A DNA stretch of 7,303 nucleotides, taken from positions 1-7,303 of the forward strand of contig JAGNMH010000268.1 in assembly GCA_017991275.1 (NCBI GenBank). Reading direction: 5' to 3'. Below, piece by piece: positions 1-5,282 of the stretch. A program made the position numbers and the translations under genes. Each line of letters begins with the position of its first letter. Position 1 is the first letter of the stretch. The notes beneath the pieces are model-generated. The model was not told where the DNA came from, did not search any database, and worked only from the letters and a program-made list of their open reading frames with translations. The stretch is from Acidobacteriota bacterium. Lineage in GTDB: Bacteria; Acidobacteriota; Blastocatellia; RBC074.

Positions 1-526
1 TGTCTTCGTATCTTAAACCTGATTCTGTAGTCACTGCTTTTGCTCCCAAAACTGATGATTTCAGCGGGACGGAAACCCAACTAACGGCTTTCCAAAGTCC
101 CGCACGTTTAACCCAGACTTCCGTGTGGCTGGAAGTTCCGAGCGCTTTGCCTTCACGAATGTAAGTCGAGCGACCAGTTACGACCGCCGTCAATCCATAC
201 AATCGCAGCTTGAAATCTTCGCCGCGGATTTCATCAAGCTGCATCTTGCCGGACTTCAACATCTCGACCATTTCTTTTTTGGTGACGAAACTGCCGTCCG
301 AGTTGATGGCCGTAAAATCGTCGCCAAAGATTCGATTGAGCGCAACGGTGTCTTTTTTGACGACAGCCGCAAACCATTCACGCTCCAGCTTTTTCAATTG
401 AGCTTCGACTCCGCCCGCAGGCGCGCCAGCTCTTTTACCTTGCCCGGCGCGAACAGGTTTCGTTTGACCGCTGGCGATGGAAACCACCAACAGCGTGGTC
501 AATGCAATCAGGAAAATTTGCTTCAA
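1..526 (-). CDS. Secreted DUF4440 (NTF2-like) protein, C-terminal part off the left edge; possible DUF4440-FKBP fusion
   Basis: 175 residues are visible before the window ends; no stop codon is reached. The start chosen is TTG at 526-524, because AAAGGAG (542-536) lies 9 bases upstream and no in-frame ATG occurs until about residue 86. Residues 1-20 (MKQIFLIALTTLLVVSIASG) are a signal peptide with no lipobox cysteine, so export to the periplasm is likely. Residues about 41-155 fit the DUF4440/SnoaL-like fold: an opening helix with LEREWFAAVVKKD, then NRIFGDDFTAINSDGSFVTK, then strands ending HTEVWVKRAGLWKAVSW. This family is a cone-shaped alpha+beta domain of mostly unknown role; some members are enzymes, others only bind ligands. 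Residues 167-175 (TESGLRYED) match the usual opening of an FKBP-type peptidyl-prolyl isomerase domain, so the full protein may be a secreted fusion. That last point rests on nine residues. Transcribed divergently from the amidase gene. Confidence 0.8.
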   Translation of the reverse strand, partial: MKQIFLIALTTLLVVSIASGQTKPVRAGQGKRAGAPAGGVEAQLKKLEREWFAAVVKKDTVALNRIFGDDFTAINSDGSFVTKKEMVEMLKSGKMQLDEIRGEDFKLRLYGLTAVVTGRSTYIREGKALGTSSHTEVWVKRAGLWKAVSWVSVPLKSSVLGAKAVTTESGLRYED

Positions 527-683
527 GTGGTTCGACTCCTTTGTTGATTCGTTTGGCACGAAAGATTGATCTGTGTTATTTCGACTTTGAAGTTCCGCTA
601 AAAATCACCGCGACAATACAGGATCAACAGAAAACCCGGCAAGCTCGCGCTTGTTTTACACAATGCATAAGGATGGCAACGTC
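527..683. promoter_or_regulatory. Divergent intergenic region between the DUF4440 and amidase genes
   Basis: These 157 bases separate two divergent starts and must hold promoters for both, unless either is transcribed from elsewhere. The amidase-side ribosome site is AAGGA at 669-673, 10 bases before ATG 684. The other side has AAAGGAG at 542-536. I see no -35/-10 pair close enough to consensus to name, and no obvious operator palindrome. Confidence 0.35.
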
Positions 684-2504
684 ATGAAGAAAACCCGCAC
701 CCGTAATTCCGCCGCCGATTCAAACGACACAAACTCCGACGCCAAGCTCAACCGCCGTTCGTTCGTCAAACTGCTGCCTGCTGCCGGAGCCGCCGGGTTG
801 ACAATGGCAAATCCCGACGCCGCGCTGGCTCAGGGCGGCCAGCAACAAACCGCCCAGCGCGTCACACGCGAAATGTTGCAGGCGACTGAAAAACTGATCG
901 GAATTGAACTGGACGAAGCGCAGGAAAACATGGCTTTGCCGGGCGTGAATCGAAACCTGTCGAGTTATGAAGCTGTGCGGAAAATTGATGTGCCACTGGA
1001 CACCGAACCGGCGACGGCATTTCACCCTGCGCTGCCCGGCAAGCTGAAAACGTATCGCCAGCGCGCGGCCAAATCTGCGAAGCCAGCCAAATCTGCGATA
1101 AACAAAACTGTCGCTCCGAAATTCACTTCCGTTGAAGACCTGGCTTTTGCCACTGTAGCCGAACTTTCCCAACTCGTTCGCACGCGCAAAGTTTCTTCGG
1201 TTGAGCTGACAAAAATGTATTTGGGGCGGTTGAAAAAATACGGCGACAAATTGTTGAACGTAGTCACCCTGACCGAAGAACTGGCTTTGCAACAAGCCGA
1301 AGCCGCAGACCGAGAAATCAAAGCGGGCAAATATCGCGGCGCGCTGCATGGAATTCCGTGCGGAGTAAAAGACCTGTTCGCCACCAAGGGTATCAAGACC
1401 ACCTGGGGGGCCGAGCCTTACAAAGACCAGGTCATTGATTACGATTCGACCGTCGTCGAACGTTTGCGCGAAGCCGGGGCAGTGTTGGTCGCCAAACTTT
1501 CGATGGGCGCTCTGGCGCAAGGCGGTCGCTGGTTCAAAGGCATGACTCGCAATCCGTGGCAGCCCGAAGAAACAAACATCGGTTCGTCGGGTTCTTCGGC
1601 TGGTTCGGCTTCGGCGACTTCGGCTGGATTGGTTGGTTTTGCGATTGGAACTGAAACGCTCGGTTCGATTGTTTCGCCTTCATCGCGATGCGGAGTCACG
1701 GGGCTTAGGCCGACTTATGGCCGAGTCAGCCGTTACGGCGCAATGGGTTTGAGCTGGACGATGGACAAGATCGGGCCGATTTGCCGCTCGGTTGAAGATT
1801 GCGCTCTGGTGCTCAACAGCATTTACGGCCCCGACGGTCACGACCTGACTGTCGAAGACGTGCCCTTCAACTGGAATCCTGATCGGCCTTTGTCACAAAT
1901 GAAGATCGGTTACATCAAAGCCGAATTTGAACCAACCGCCGGAGCGGGGAGAGGTGGCAATCAGGGCGGGCAGGGAAACGCCGAAGAACGGAAGAAGATG
2001 TATGCCGACGCGCTGGAAGTTCTGCGAAAAGCCGGAGCAAAGCTGGAACCGTTCGAGTTGCCTAAGTTCGATTTCCAAAGCTTGCGAACAATTTTGAGCG
2101 CCGAAGCTGCCGCAGCCTTTGACGACATAACTCGTGATGGCAGAGTCAACCAATTGTCCGGCCAGAGCGCGAACGATTGGCCGAATAGTTTCCGCACTTC
2201 GCGCTTTATCCCAGCGGTTGAATACATTCGCGCACAACGCGCTCGCACTTTGCTGATGCGCGAAATGGATAAGCTGATGGCGAACTGGGATTGTTTCGTC
2301 ACGCCCGCGCCGGGCAGCGCCAGTTTGACCTTGACCAATCTGACCGGCCATCCGGCAGTCGTCACTCCCTGCGGATTCATCAACAAACTGCCGCAAGCCA
2401 TCATGTTTACCGGCAATCTGTACGACGAAGGCGCGCCATTGCGAGTGGCCATGGCTTATCAACAAGCAACCGACTGGCATAAAAAATATCCGAAACTGGA
2501 TTGA
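684..2504 (+). CDS. Tat-exported amidase-signature (AS) family hydrolase
   Basis: A 606-residue serine amidase predicted to hydrolyse a C-N amide bond outside the cytoplasm; the substrate is unknown. ATG 684 is preferred over TTG 651 because it has AAGGA 10 bases upstream and places the signal near the N-terminus. Residues 23-29 (NRRSFVK) form a twin-arginine motif, followed by a hydrophobic stretch and a likely AxA cleavage site near residue 49. Residues about 50-140 are a pre-domain found in exported members. It includes an AKSAKPAKSA stretch (129-138) encoded by an 18-base-period DNA repeat at 1068-1098. The catalytic triad is present: Lys229 (GVKD), cis-Ser304 in GSSGSSAGS, and nucleophile Ser328 in ETLGSIVSP. 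The spacings of 75 and 24 residues equal those of GatA. The usual SIRxP is SIVSP here, and the usual GG before the nucleophile is LG; both resemble the peptide-amidase branch more than GatA. A Gly-rich insert lies at about 419-433. It is not GatA itself: it is exported, and gatB/gatC are absent from the window. Monocistronic, with a hairpin after the stop. Confidence 0.93.
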   Translation: MKKTRTRNSAADSNDTNSDAKLNRRSFVKLLPAAGAAGLTMANPDAALAQGGQQQTAQRVTREMLQATEKLIGIELDEAQENMALPGVNRNLSSYEAVRKIDVPLDTEPATAFHPALPGKLKTYRQRAAKSAKPAKSAINKTVAPKFTSVEDLAFATVAELSQLVRTRKVSSVELTKMYLGRLKKYGDKLLNVVTLTEELALQQAEAADREIKAGKYRGALHGIPCGVKDLFATKGIKTTWGAEPYKDQVIDYDSTVVERLREAGAVLVAKLSMGALAQGGRWFKGMTRNPWQPEETNIGSSGSSAGSASATSAGLVGFAIGTETLGSIVSPSSRCGVTGLRPTYGRVSRYGAMGLSWTMDKIGPICRSVEDCALVLNSIYGPDGHDLTVEDVPFNWNPDRPLSQMKIGYIKAEFEPTAGAGRGGNQGGQGNAEERKKMYADALEVLRKAGAKLEPFELPKFDFQSLRTILSAEAAAAFDDITRDGRVNQLSGQSANDWPNSFRTSRFIPAVEYIRAQRARTLLMREMDKLMANWDCFVTPAPGSASLTLTNLTGHPAVVTPCGFINKLPQAIMFTGNLYDEGAPLRVAMAYQQATDWHKKYPKLD

Positions 2505-2523
2505 TCGCCGAGCTTTTCAAGTT

Positions 2524-2552
2524 GCGGCTGCTGGTCAACGACCGGCAGCCGC
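2524..2552 (+). terminator. Strong hairpin after the amidase gene
   Basis: A 13-base arm (2524-2536) pairs with 2540-2552 with one G-U wobble and a 3-base AAC loop. A second outer stem, TTCAA (2516-2520) with TTGAA (2557-2561), can close it. It begins 20 bases after the amidase stop codon. No clear U-run follows, so it may end transcription inefficiently or simply protect the 3' end of the mRNA. Confidence 0.55.
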
Positions 2553-2556
2553 GATG

Positions 2557-2584
2557 TTGAAACTTGTCACTTAGCTGCTAAACT
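2557..2584 (+). promoter_or_regulatory. Candidate promoter for the toxin-antitoxin operon
   Basis: TTGAAA (2557-2562, five of six bases of the -35 consensus) lies 16 bases from TAAACT (2579-2584, four of six of the -10 consensus). Transcription would then start within a few bases of ATG 2594, giving a leaderless or nearly leaderless mRNA. This fits the absence of a purine-rich ribosome site upstream of that ATG. The -35 box overlaps the outer stem of the preceding hairpin. Consensus match only. Confidence 0.3.
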
Positions 2585-2593
2585 CTGCGCATT

Positions 2594-2836
2594 ATGACAA
2601 CTGCACATTGGAATCAGGTAGCCGCCGCTGTTGAGCAATTGCCGGTGGAAAAACAGGAAGCGTTGGCGGCGTTGGTTGCGGTTTGGCTTGGTCAGCCATT
2701 GGCTCAGAATGATTTATCGGTTGAACCGACTGGTCGCCGTCGTGCAGGTTCCGCCGCTGGTCAATTCGTGATTCCGACTGAATTCGATGATCCATTGCCG
2801 GACGAAATTTTAGCCGGTTTTGAAGGCCGCGCCTGA
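2594..2836 (+). CDS. Type II antitoxin, DUF2281/VapB-like
   Basis: An 80-residue acidic-tailed protein directly upstream of a PIN toxin, the normal antitoxin-first order. The N-terminal half (AAAVEQLPVEKQEALAALV) is a short helical segment of the kind seen in DUF2281 proteins. The C-terminal half carries AGSAAGQFVIPTEFDDPLPD (residues 51-70), which matches the GSAxGxxxxxxDFDxPL signature of DUF2281 antitoxins paired with Sll0205-type PIN toxins. That tail is expected to wrap the toxin and block its active site. No ribbon-helix-helix or AbrB DNA-binding segment is obvious. The stop codon is 6 bases before the toxin start, so the genes are probably co-transcribed and translationally coupled. 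Operon autoregulation by the complex is usual for such pairs but is not shown here. Confidence 0.8.
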   Translation: MTTAHWNQVAAAVEQLPVEKQEALAALVAVWLGQPLAQNDLSVEPTGRRRAGSAAGQFVIPTEFDDPLPDEILAGFEGRA

Positions 2837-2842
2837 GCCACG

Positions 2843-3229
2843 ATGAAACTTCTACTTGATACTCACATCTTTCTTTGGTTCATTCTCGATGATGGACGCT
2901 TGCCTGAATTGATGCGGGCAAGCATAGAAGCCGAAACCAACGAAGTCTTTCTCAGCACAGTTTCAGTTTGGGAAATCGCCATCAAATATCAATTGAACCG
3001 TTTGCCGTTGCCGAAACCTCCCAGCGTTTACATACCGGAACAGCGCGCGCTCAACCGCATCCAAAGCTTGCCGCTCGACGAAACCAGCGCTGCTCATTTA
3101 CAACAACTTCCTTCGCATCACAGCGACCCTTTTGACCGCATGCTGATTTGCCAAGCCATTACCCACGATCTGATGCTGGTCAGTGTAGATGCCAAAATTC
3201 AGCAATATAGCGTCAAATTGATGAACTGA
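2843..3229 (+). CDS. vapC: PIN-domain ribonuclease toxin, VapC family (Sll0205-like)
   Basis: A 128-residue single-domain protein, the normal VapC length. PIN nucleases cut RNA (in VapC usually tRNA or rRNA) using Mg ions held by clustered acidic residues; the target here is unknown. The acidic set is visible: Asp6 in LLLDTHIFLWF, Glu44 in SVWEIAIK, Asp95/Asp98 in SDPFDRMLICQA, and Asp116 in LVSVDAKI. The motifs DTHIFLWF, VWEIAIKYQLNRLPLP and HHSDPFDR are typical of the PIN_Sll0205 subgroup. No catalytic residue is missing, so the toxin is probably active and restrained by the upstream antitoxin. ATG 2843 is the only sensible start because it precedes the first PIN beta strand. Convergent with the FGE-type gene downstream. 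Confidence 0.92.
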   Translation: MKLLLDTHIFLWFILDDGRLPELMRASIEAETNEVFLSTVSVWEIAIKYQLNRLPLPKPPSVYIPEQRALNRIQSLPLDETSAAHLQQLPSHHSDPFDRMLICQAITHDLMLVSVDAKIQQYSVKLMN

Positions 3230-3310
3230 GTGCTCGCTCTTTTCACAACGAATACATTGACACGACACGCAAATGTCAGAGAAATCCTGCCAAAATCAAA
3301 AATAAATTCG

Positions 3311-3350
3311 ACCGCTTCGCGGTAAGGTAAGAGTAAGGCGCTATCGCGCC
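3311..3350. other. Two tandem GC hairpins between convergent genes
   Basis: ACCGCTTCGCGGT (3311-3323) folds as a 5-bp stem with a 3-base loop. GGCGCTATCGCGCC (3337-3350) folds as a 5-bp stem with a 4-base loop. They are separated by a purine-rich spacer (GGTAAGG and GAGTAAG units). On the minus strand they start about 23 bases after the stop codon at 3373, behind a pyrimidine-rich stretch. They could serve as a terminator for both converging genes. They also sit where DGR target genes carry the hairpin downstream of the variable region. Which role applies cannot be told from the sequence alone. Confidence 0.5.
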
Positions 3351-3372
3351 AGGGTAAAAAGAGTCAAAAGAG

Positions 3373-4590
3373 TTACGAAGACCTGGCGGCAACCACAACA
3401 CGAAAGCCGATATCGTCGAGGCGATTGCTGGGGGCGAAGTGGTCACGGCTGGCAGAGCGACAAATGACACCAAGGCTGCCCCACGAGCCGCCCCGAACGA
3501 CCCGCCTGGAACTTGAGTCTTCGCCACTTAACCAAGCTGAACCGTCCGCTGGCGTGTTTTTGTAGTCACCATGGATATCCTCACACCATTCCCAAACGTT
3601 GCCGTGCATATCGTAAAGCCCGAAAGCATTTGGATTCTTCTGACCGACAGGATGAGTTTTGTTTCTAGAGTTGCTGTCATACCAACCCATGTCATCCAAC
3701 TTGCCCGCGTAATCACCGGTTGTTCCAGCGCGGCAGGCGTATTCCCATTCGGCTTCGCTGGGCAGCCGGTAAGCCTTGTTGGTCAATTGCTGAAGCTTCT
3801 GACAAAACTGTTTTGCGTCTTCCCACGACACTGTTTCAACCGGCAGATCATCACCTTTGAAGCTTGATGGATTTTTGCCCATGACGGCTTTCCACTGCGC
3901 CTGAGTAATCTGGGACTTGCCGATGTAAAACGCCGAAACGGTGACATCGTGCTGCGGACGTTCGTCTCCACTGCCTGAGCCTTTCGGCGATCCCATTTTG
4001 AACGTGCCCCCGGGAACGTAAACCATATCCAGCTTGACGCCATTCAGATCGTCAGTAAATCCAGTTGGCGATTGGCTTTGCTTTTTGGGCCCGCTCGGTA
4101 CGGGCACGCTCGTTACGGAACCCGGAGCGGTAGCGACTGGGCTGGCTTGTGGGACTTGTGGGACTTGCTGCTGTAGAGACCCGGTCGCTACGAAGGTTTT
4201 CATCCATTGGCCGCTGAACTTGCCGGGCTTCATTCCTTTTTGAAGCAGATCAAGCAACCTCAAAAGATTCTTGTCACGCTTTGGCTGGTTATCTCGAATC
4301 ACTCGACGTGCCTGTTCAGCAATCTCTTCATCAATTTCTTCGTTGGTGTCGAGTTCGTTAATCAGCTTCTTGAAAATCTGCAACCGTTCGACGGAATACA
4401 TTGCCGCGGCGCGAGCAATGAACAACTCTCCGCCGTGCTGTTCCAATCCGAAAAAGCGCGGTTTCTGTTGGCCCGCTTTGACGACTTCGGCGGCGGCGTA
4501 TTGGTAAATGGCGCTGGCGCTGATCAATCCGTTGTCATTGGTTTTGGCTTTGCCCAGACGAATGCCTTCCAGCAAATGCTTGGTCAGCAA
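3373..4590 (-). CDS. Caspase C-terminal segment, linker and FGE-sulfatase/C-lectin domain (3' half of a frameshifted caspase-FGE gene)
   Basis: 405 residues counted from TTG 4590, but homologous sequence in this frame continues upstream to about 4640 (SSAVETAVENANDEYG). It is therefore the continuation of the caspase ORF in another frame, not a gene with its own start; TTG 4590 has no convincing ribosome site. Residues 1-62 complete a C14 caspase domain (LLTKHLLEGI, then QHGGELFIAR). Residues 65-135 are charged and helical, and 136-178 form a Pro/Ser/Gln-rich linker. Residues 187-401 are an FGE-sulfatase (formylglycine-generating-enzyme-like, C-type-lectin fold) domain: MVYVPGGTFKMGS, DLPVETVSWEDA, YRLPSEAEWEYACRAG, NAFGLYDMHGNVWEWCED, RVVRGGSW and IGFRVV. 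The two active-site cysteines of true FGEs are absent from the GGSW loop, so it is more likely a binding domain than an oxidase. Ligand unknown. The C-terminal stretch looks like a DGR variable region. Confidence 0.85.
   Translation of the reverse strand: MLTKHLLEGIRLGKAKTNDNGLISASAIYQYAAAEVVKAGQQKPRFFGLEQHGGELFIARAAAMYSVERLQIFKKLINELDTNEEIDEEIAEQARRVIRDNQPKRDKNLLRLLDLLQKGMKPGKFSGQWMKTFVATGSLQQQVPQVPQASPVATAPGSVTSVPVPSGPKKQSQSPTGFTDDLNGVKLDMVYVPGGTFKMGSPKGSGSGDERPQHDVTVSAFYIGKSQITQAQWKAVMGKNPSSFKGDDLPVETVSWEDAKQFCQKLQQLTNKAYRLPSEAEWEYACRAGTTGDYAGKLDDMGWYDSNSRNKTHPVGQKNPNAFGLYDMHGNVWEWCEDIHGDYKNTPADGSAWLSGEDSSSRRVVRGGSWGSLGVICRSASRDHFAPSNRLDDIGFRVVVAARSS
3397..3480 (-). other. Candidate DGR variable region in the C-lectin domain
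   Basis: This encodes residues 371-398 of the FGE-type ORF, from just after GGSW through IGFRV. All 28 successive codons end in C or T. Eighteen of them encode residues for which purine-ending codons exist and are used elsewhere in the same gene. The preceding nine codons are mixed. DGR variable regions arise by copying a template repeat rich in AAY codons with randomised adenines, which leaves just such an NNY run. The position also matches the known variable region of FGE/C-lectin DGR targets. No template repeat or reverse transcriptase is in the window. Confidence 0.5.
4130..4191. repeat. Inverted repeat plus 9-base tandem repeat within the linker coding sequence
   Basis: GTAGCGACTGG (4130-4140) is an inverted copy, 10 of 11 bases, of CCGGTCGCTAC (4181-4191). 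Between them lies CTTGTGGGA twice in tandem (4146-4163) plus a partial third copy, encoding the QVPQVPQ stretch. The adjacent GCTCGGTACGGG and GCTCGTTACGGA units are also near-copies. The low-complexity interdomain linker of the FGE-type protein thus seems built from repeat-like DNA, which kept the frame. Confidence 0.5.
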
Positions 4591-4624
4591 TCCGTATTCG
4601 TCATTGGCGTTTTCAACGGCGGTT

Positions 4625-5191
4625 TCAACTGCTGATGAGGTAAATGCCGGATGCCAGATCGCTCATCGGATTATCTTCATCACCTCGGCTGAGGAAATCG
4701 TTTTTGACCGCCGCGCTGTAACAACAATCCAGAATCAGGACGACTCGGCGACGCTTGTGCTGGTCAATCATCCGGCGCAATCGTTCGGTCGGCAGCCAGG
4801 TCGAAGTCAGCAATTCTTTGCGACTGTCAGATGTGGCCAGATACAGCCGGTCGCTGATATCGCAAAAACCATGGCCGGAGTAATAAAACAGAATCAGGTC
4901 TTCGGGTTTGGCGGCAAGAAAGATGGATTCGATTTCCGGCAAGATTTCGTAATGCGGTTTGTTTTCAAAACGATGCAGGTCTTCTTTGGCAAACAATCCG
5001 AACTCCGACGAAGCTAACGTTTCGGCCATGCCGCTGATATCGTTCAGCGGACAGCGCAAATCTGTCAGCCCCGATTTCGGAAATTTATTGGGGCTGAAAC
5101 TTCGAGGCGGATTGTAATCAGCGATGCCGGATTTGCAATGAATTGTGCGGCTGTACAAAGGTGATTGGTATGGTACCACGCGCGTAAGCAA
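4625..5191 (-). CDS. Caspase-like (C14) peptidase N-terminal segment (5' half of a frameshifted caspase-FGE gene)
   Basis: A 188-residue ORF carrying the catalytic part of a bacterial metacaspase-like domain. It shows GIADYNPP (22-29), LRCPLNDISGMAETL (45-59), the catalytic His107 in LFYYSGHGFC, and the nucleophile Cys157 in VLILDCCYSA. It stops at TGA 4627-4625, right after SGIYLISS, in the middle of the domain. The rest of the fold continues one frame over in the ORF ending at 3373. Family members cleave after basic residues and often serve as effectors next to sensor domains. The start is uncertain. TTG 5191, GTG 5179 and TTG 5158 are the only early candidates, none has a ribosome site, and the first residues are encoded by an arm of a palindromic repeat. 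The beta-strand normally before GIxxY (LLIGI-like) is not seen in this frame. Best read as a decaying or frameshifted gene, unless the frameshift is programmed or a sequencing error. Confidence 0.8.
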   Translation of the reverse strand: MLTRVVPYQSPLYSRTIHCKSGIADYNPPRSFSPNKFPKSGLTDLRCPLNDISGMAETLASSEFGLFAKEDLHRFENKPHYEILPEIESIFLAAKPEDLILFYYSGHGFCDISDRLYLATSDSRKELLTSTWLPTERLRRMIDQHKRRRVVLILDCCYSAAVKNDFLSRGDEDNPMSDLASGIYLISS

Positions 5192-5282
5192 GTGGTTTCC
5201 TTGAAGTTTTGCCCGCCGTAACCACCGCTTGCTTACGCGCGCGGTACCGCACCTTGCACAGGATTCAATGAATTGCGTGGCT
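5136..5282. repeat. Short direct repeats flanking the palindrome
   Basis: CAATGAATTGTGCGGCT (5136-5152) and CAATGAATTGCGTGGCT (5266-5282) agree at 15 of 17 bases and bracket the palindrome. They might be a diverged target-site duplication or part of the repeat unit itself. The right copy runs up to the hydantoinase stop codon. Confidence 0.4.
5172..5248. repeat. Large imperfect palindrome, REP/MITE-like
   Basis: The left arm 5172-5196 starts GGTACCACGCGCGTAAGCAA. It is the inverted copy of the right arm 5221-5248, apart from one substitution and a 3-base indel; the 24-base centre is unpaired. Pairing can extend outward (TGTACAAAGGTG at 5152-5163 with CACCTTGCACA at 5250-5260). It lies between the hydantoinase stop and the caspase ORF and overlaps the latter's 5' end. 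No transposase is encoded. It could act as a terminator for the hydantoinase gene, but it is far larger than a terminator needs. Confidence 0.7.

Noticed and set aside
651..683. TTG 651 or ATG 663 as the amidase start
   Set aside because: Neither has a well-placed ribosome site, whereas ATG 684 has AAGGA 10 bases upstream. The Tat motif is well positioned from 684.
720..1520. Long minus-strand ORF of 266 codons opposite the amidase
   Set aside because: It has no recognisable domain, is rich in Arg, Phe and Gln typical of an antisense shadow, and lies wholly inside a clear amidase coding frame.
1893..2480. Minus-strand ORF opposite the amidase C-terminal half
   Set aside because: Shadow of the amidase frame with no motif or ribosome site.
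3373..4590. Active formylglycine-generating enzyme or EgtB/PvdO-type oxidase
   Set aside because: The catalytic cysteine pair expected in the loop after GGS is absent, no sulfatase gene is nearby, and fusion to a caspase fits a binding domain better.
4620..4640. Programmed +1 frameshift (prfB-like) joining the caspase and FGE ORFs
   Set aside because: A slip from AGU to GUU before UGA would give poor re-pairing of the Ser tRNA, and there is no upstream Shine-Dalgarno-like stimulator at the right distance. A plain indel is simpler.
5172..5248. Simple intrinsic terminator for the hydantoinase gene
   Set aside because: The arms are 25-28 bases with a 24-base centre, outer pairing and flanking direct repeats, and no U-run follows. 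It may still end transcription, but it looks like a repeat element.
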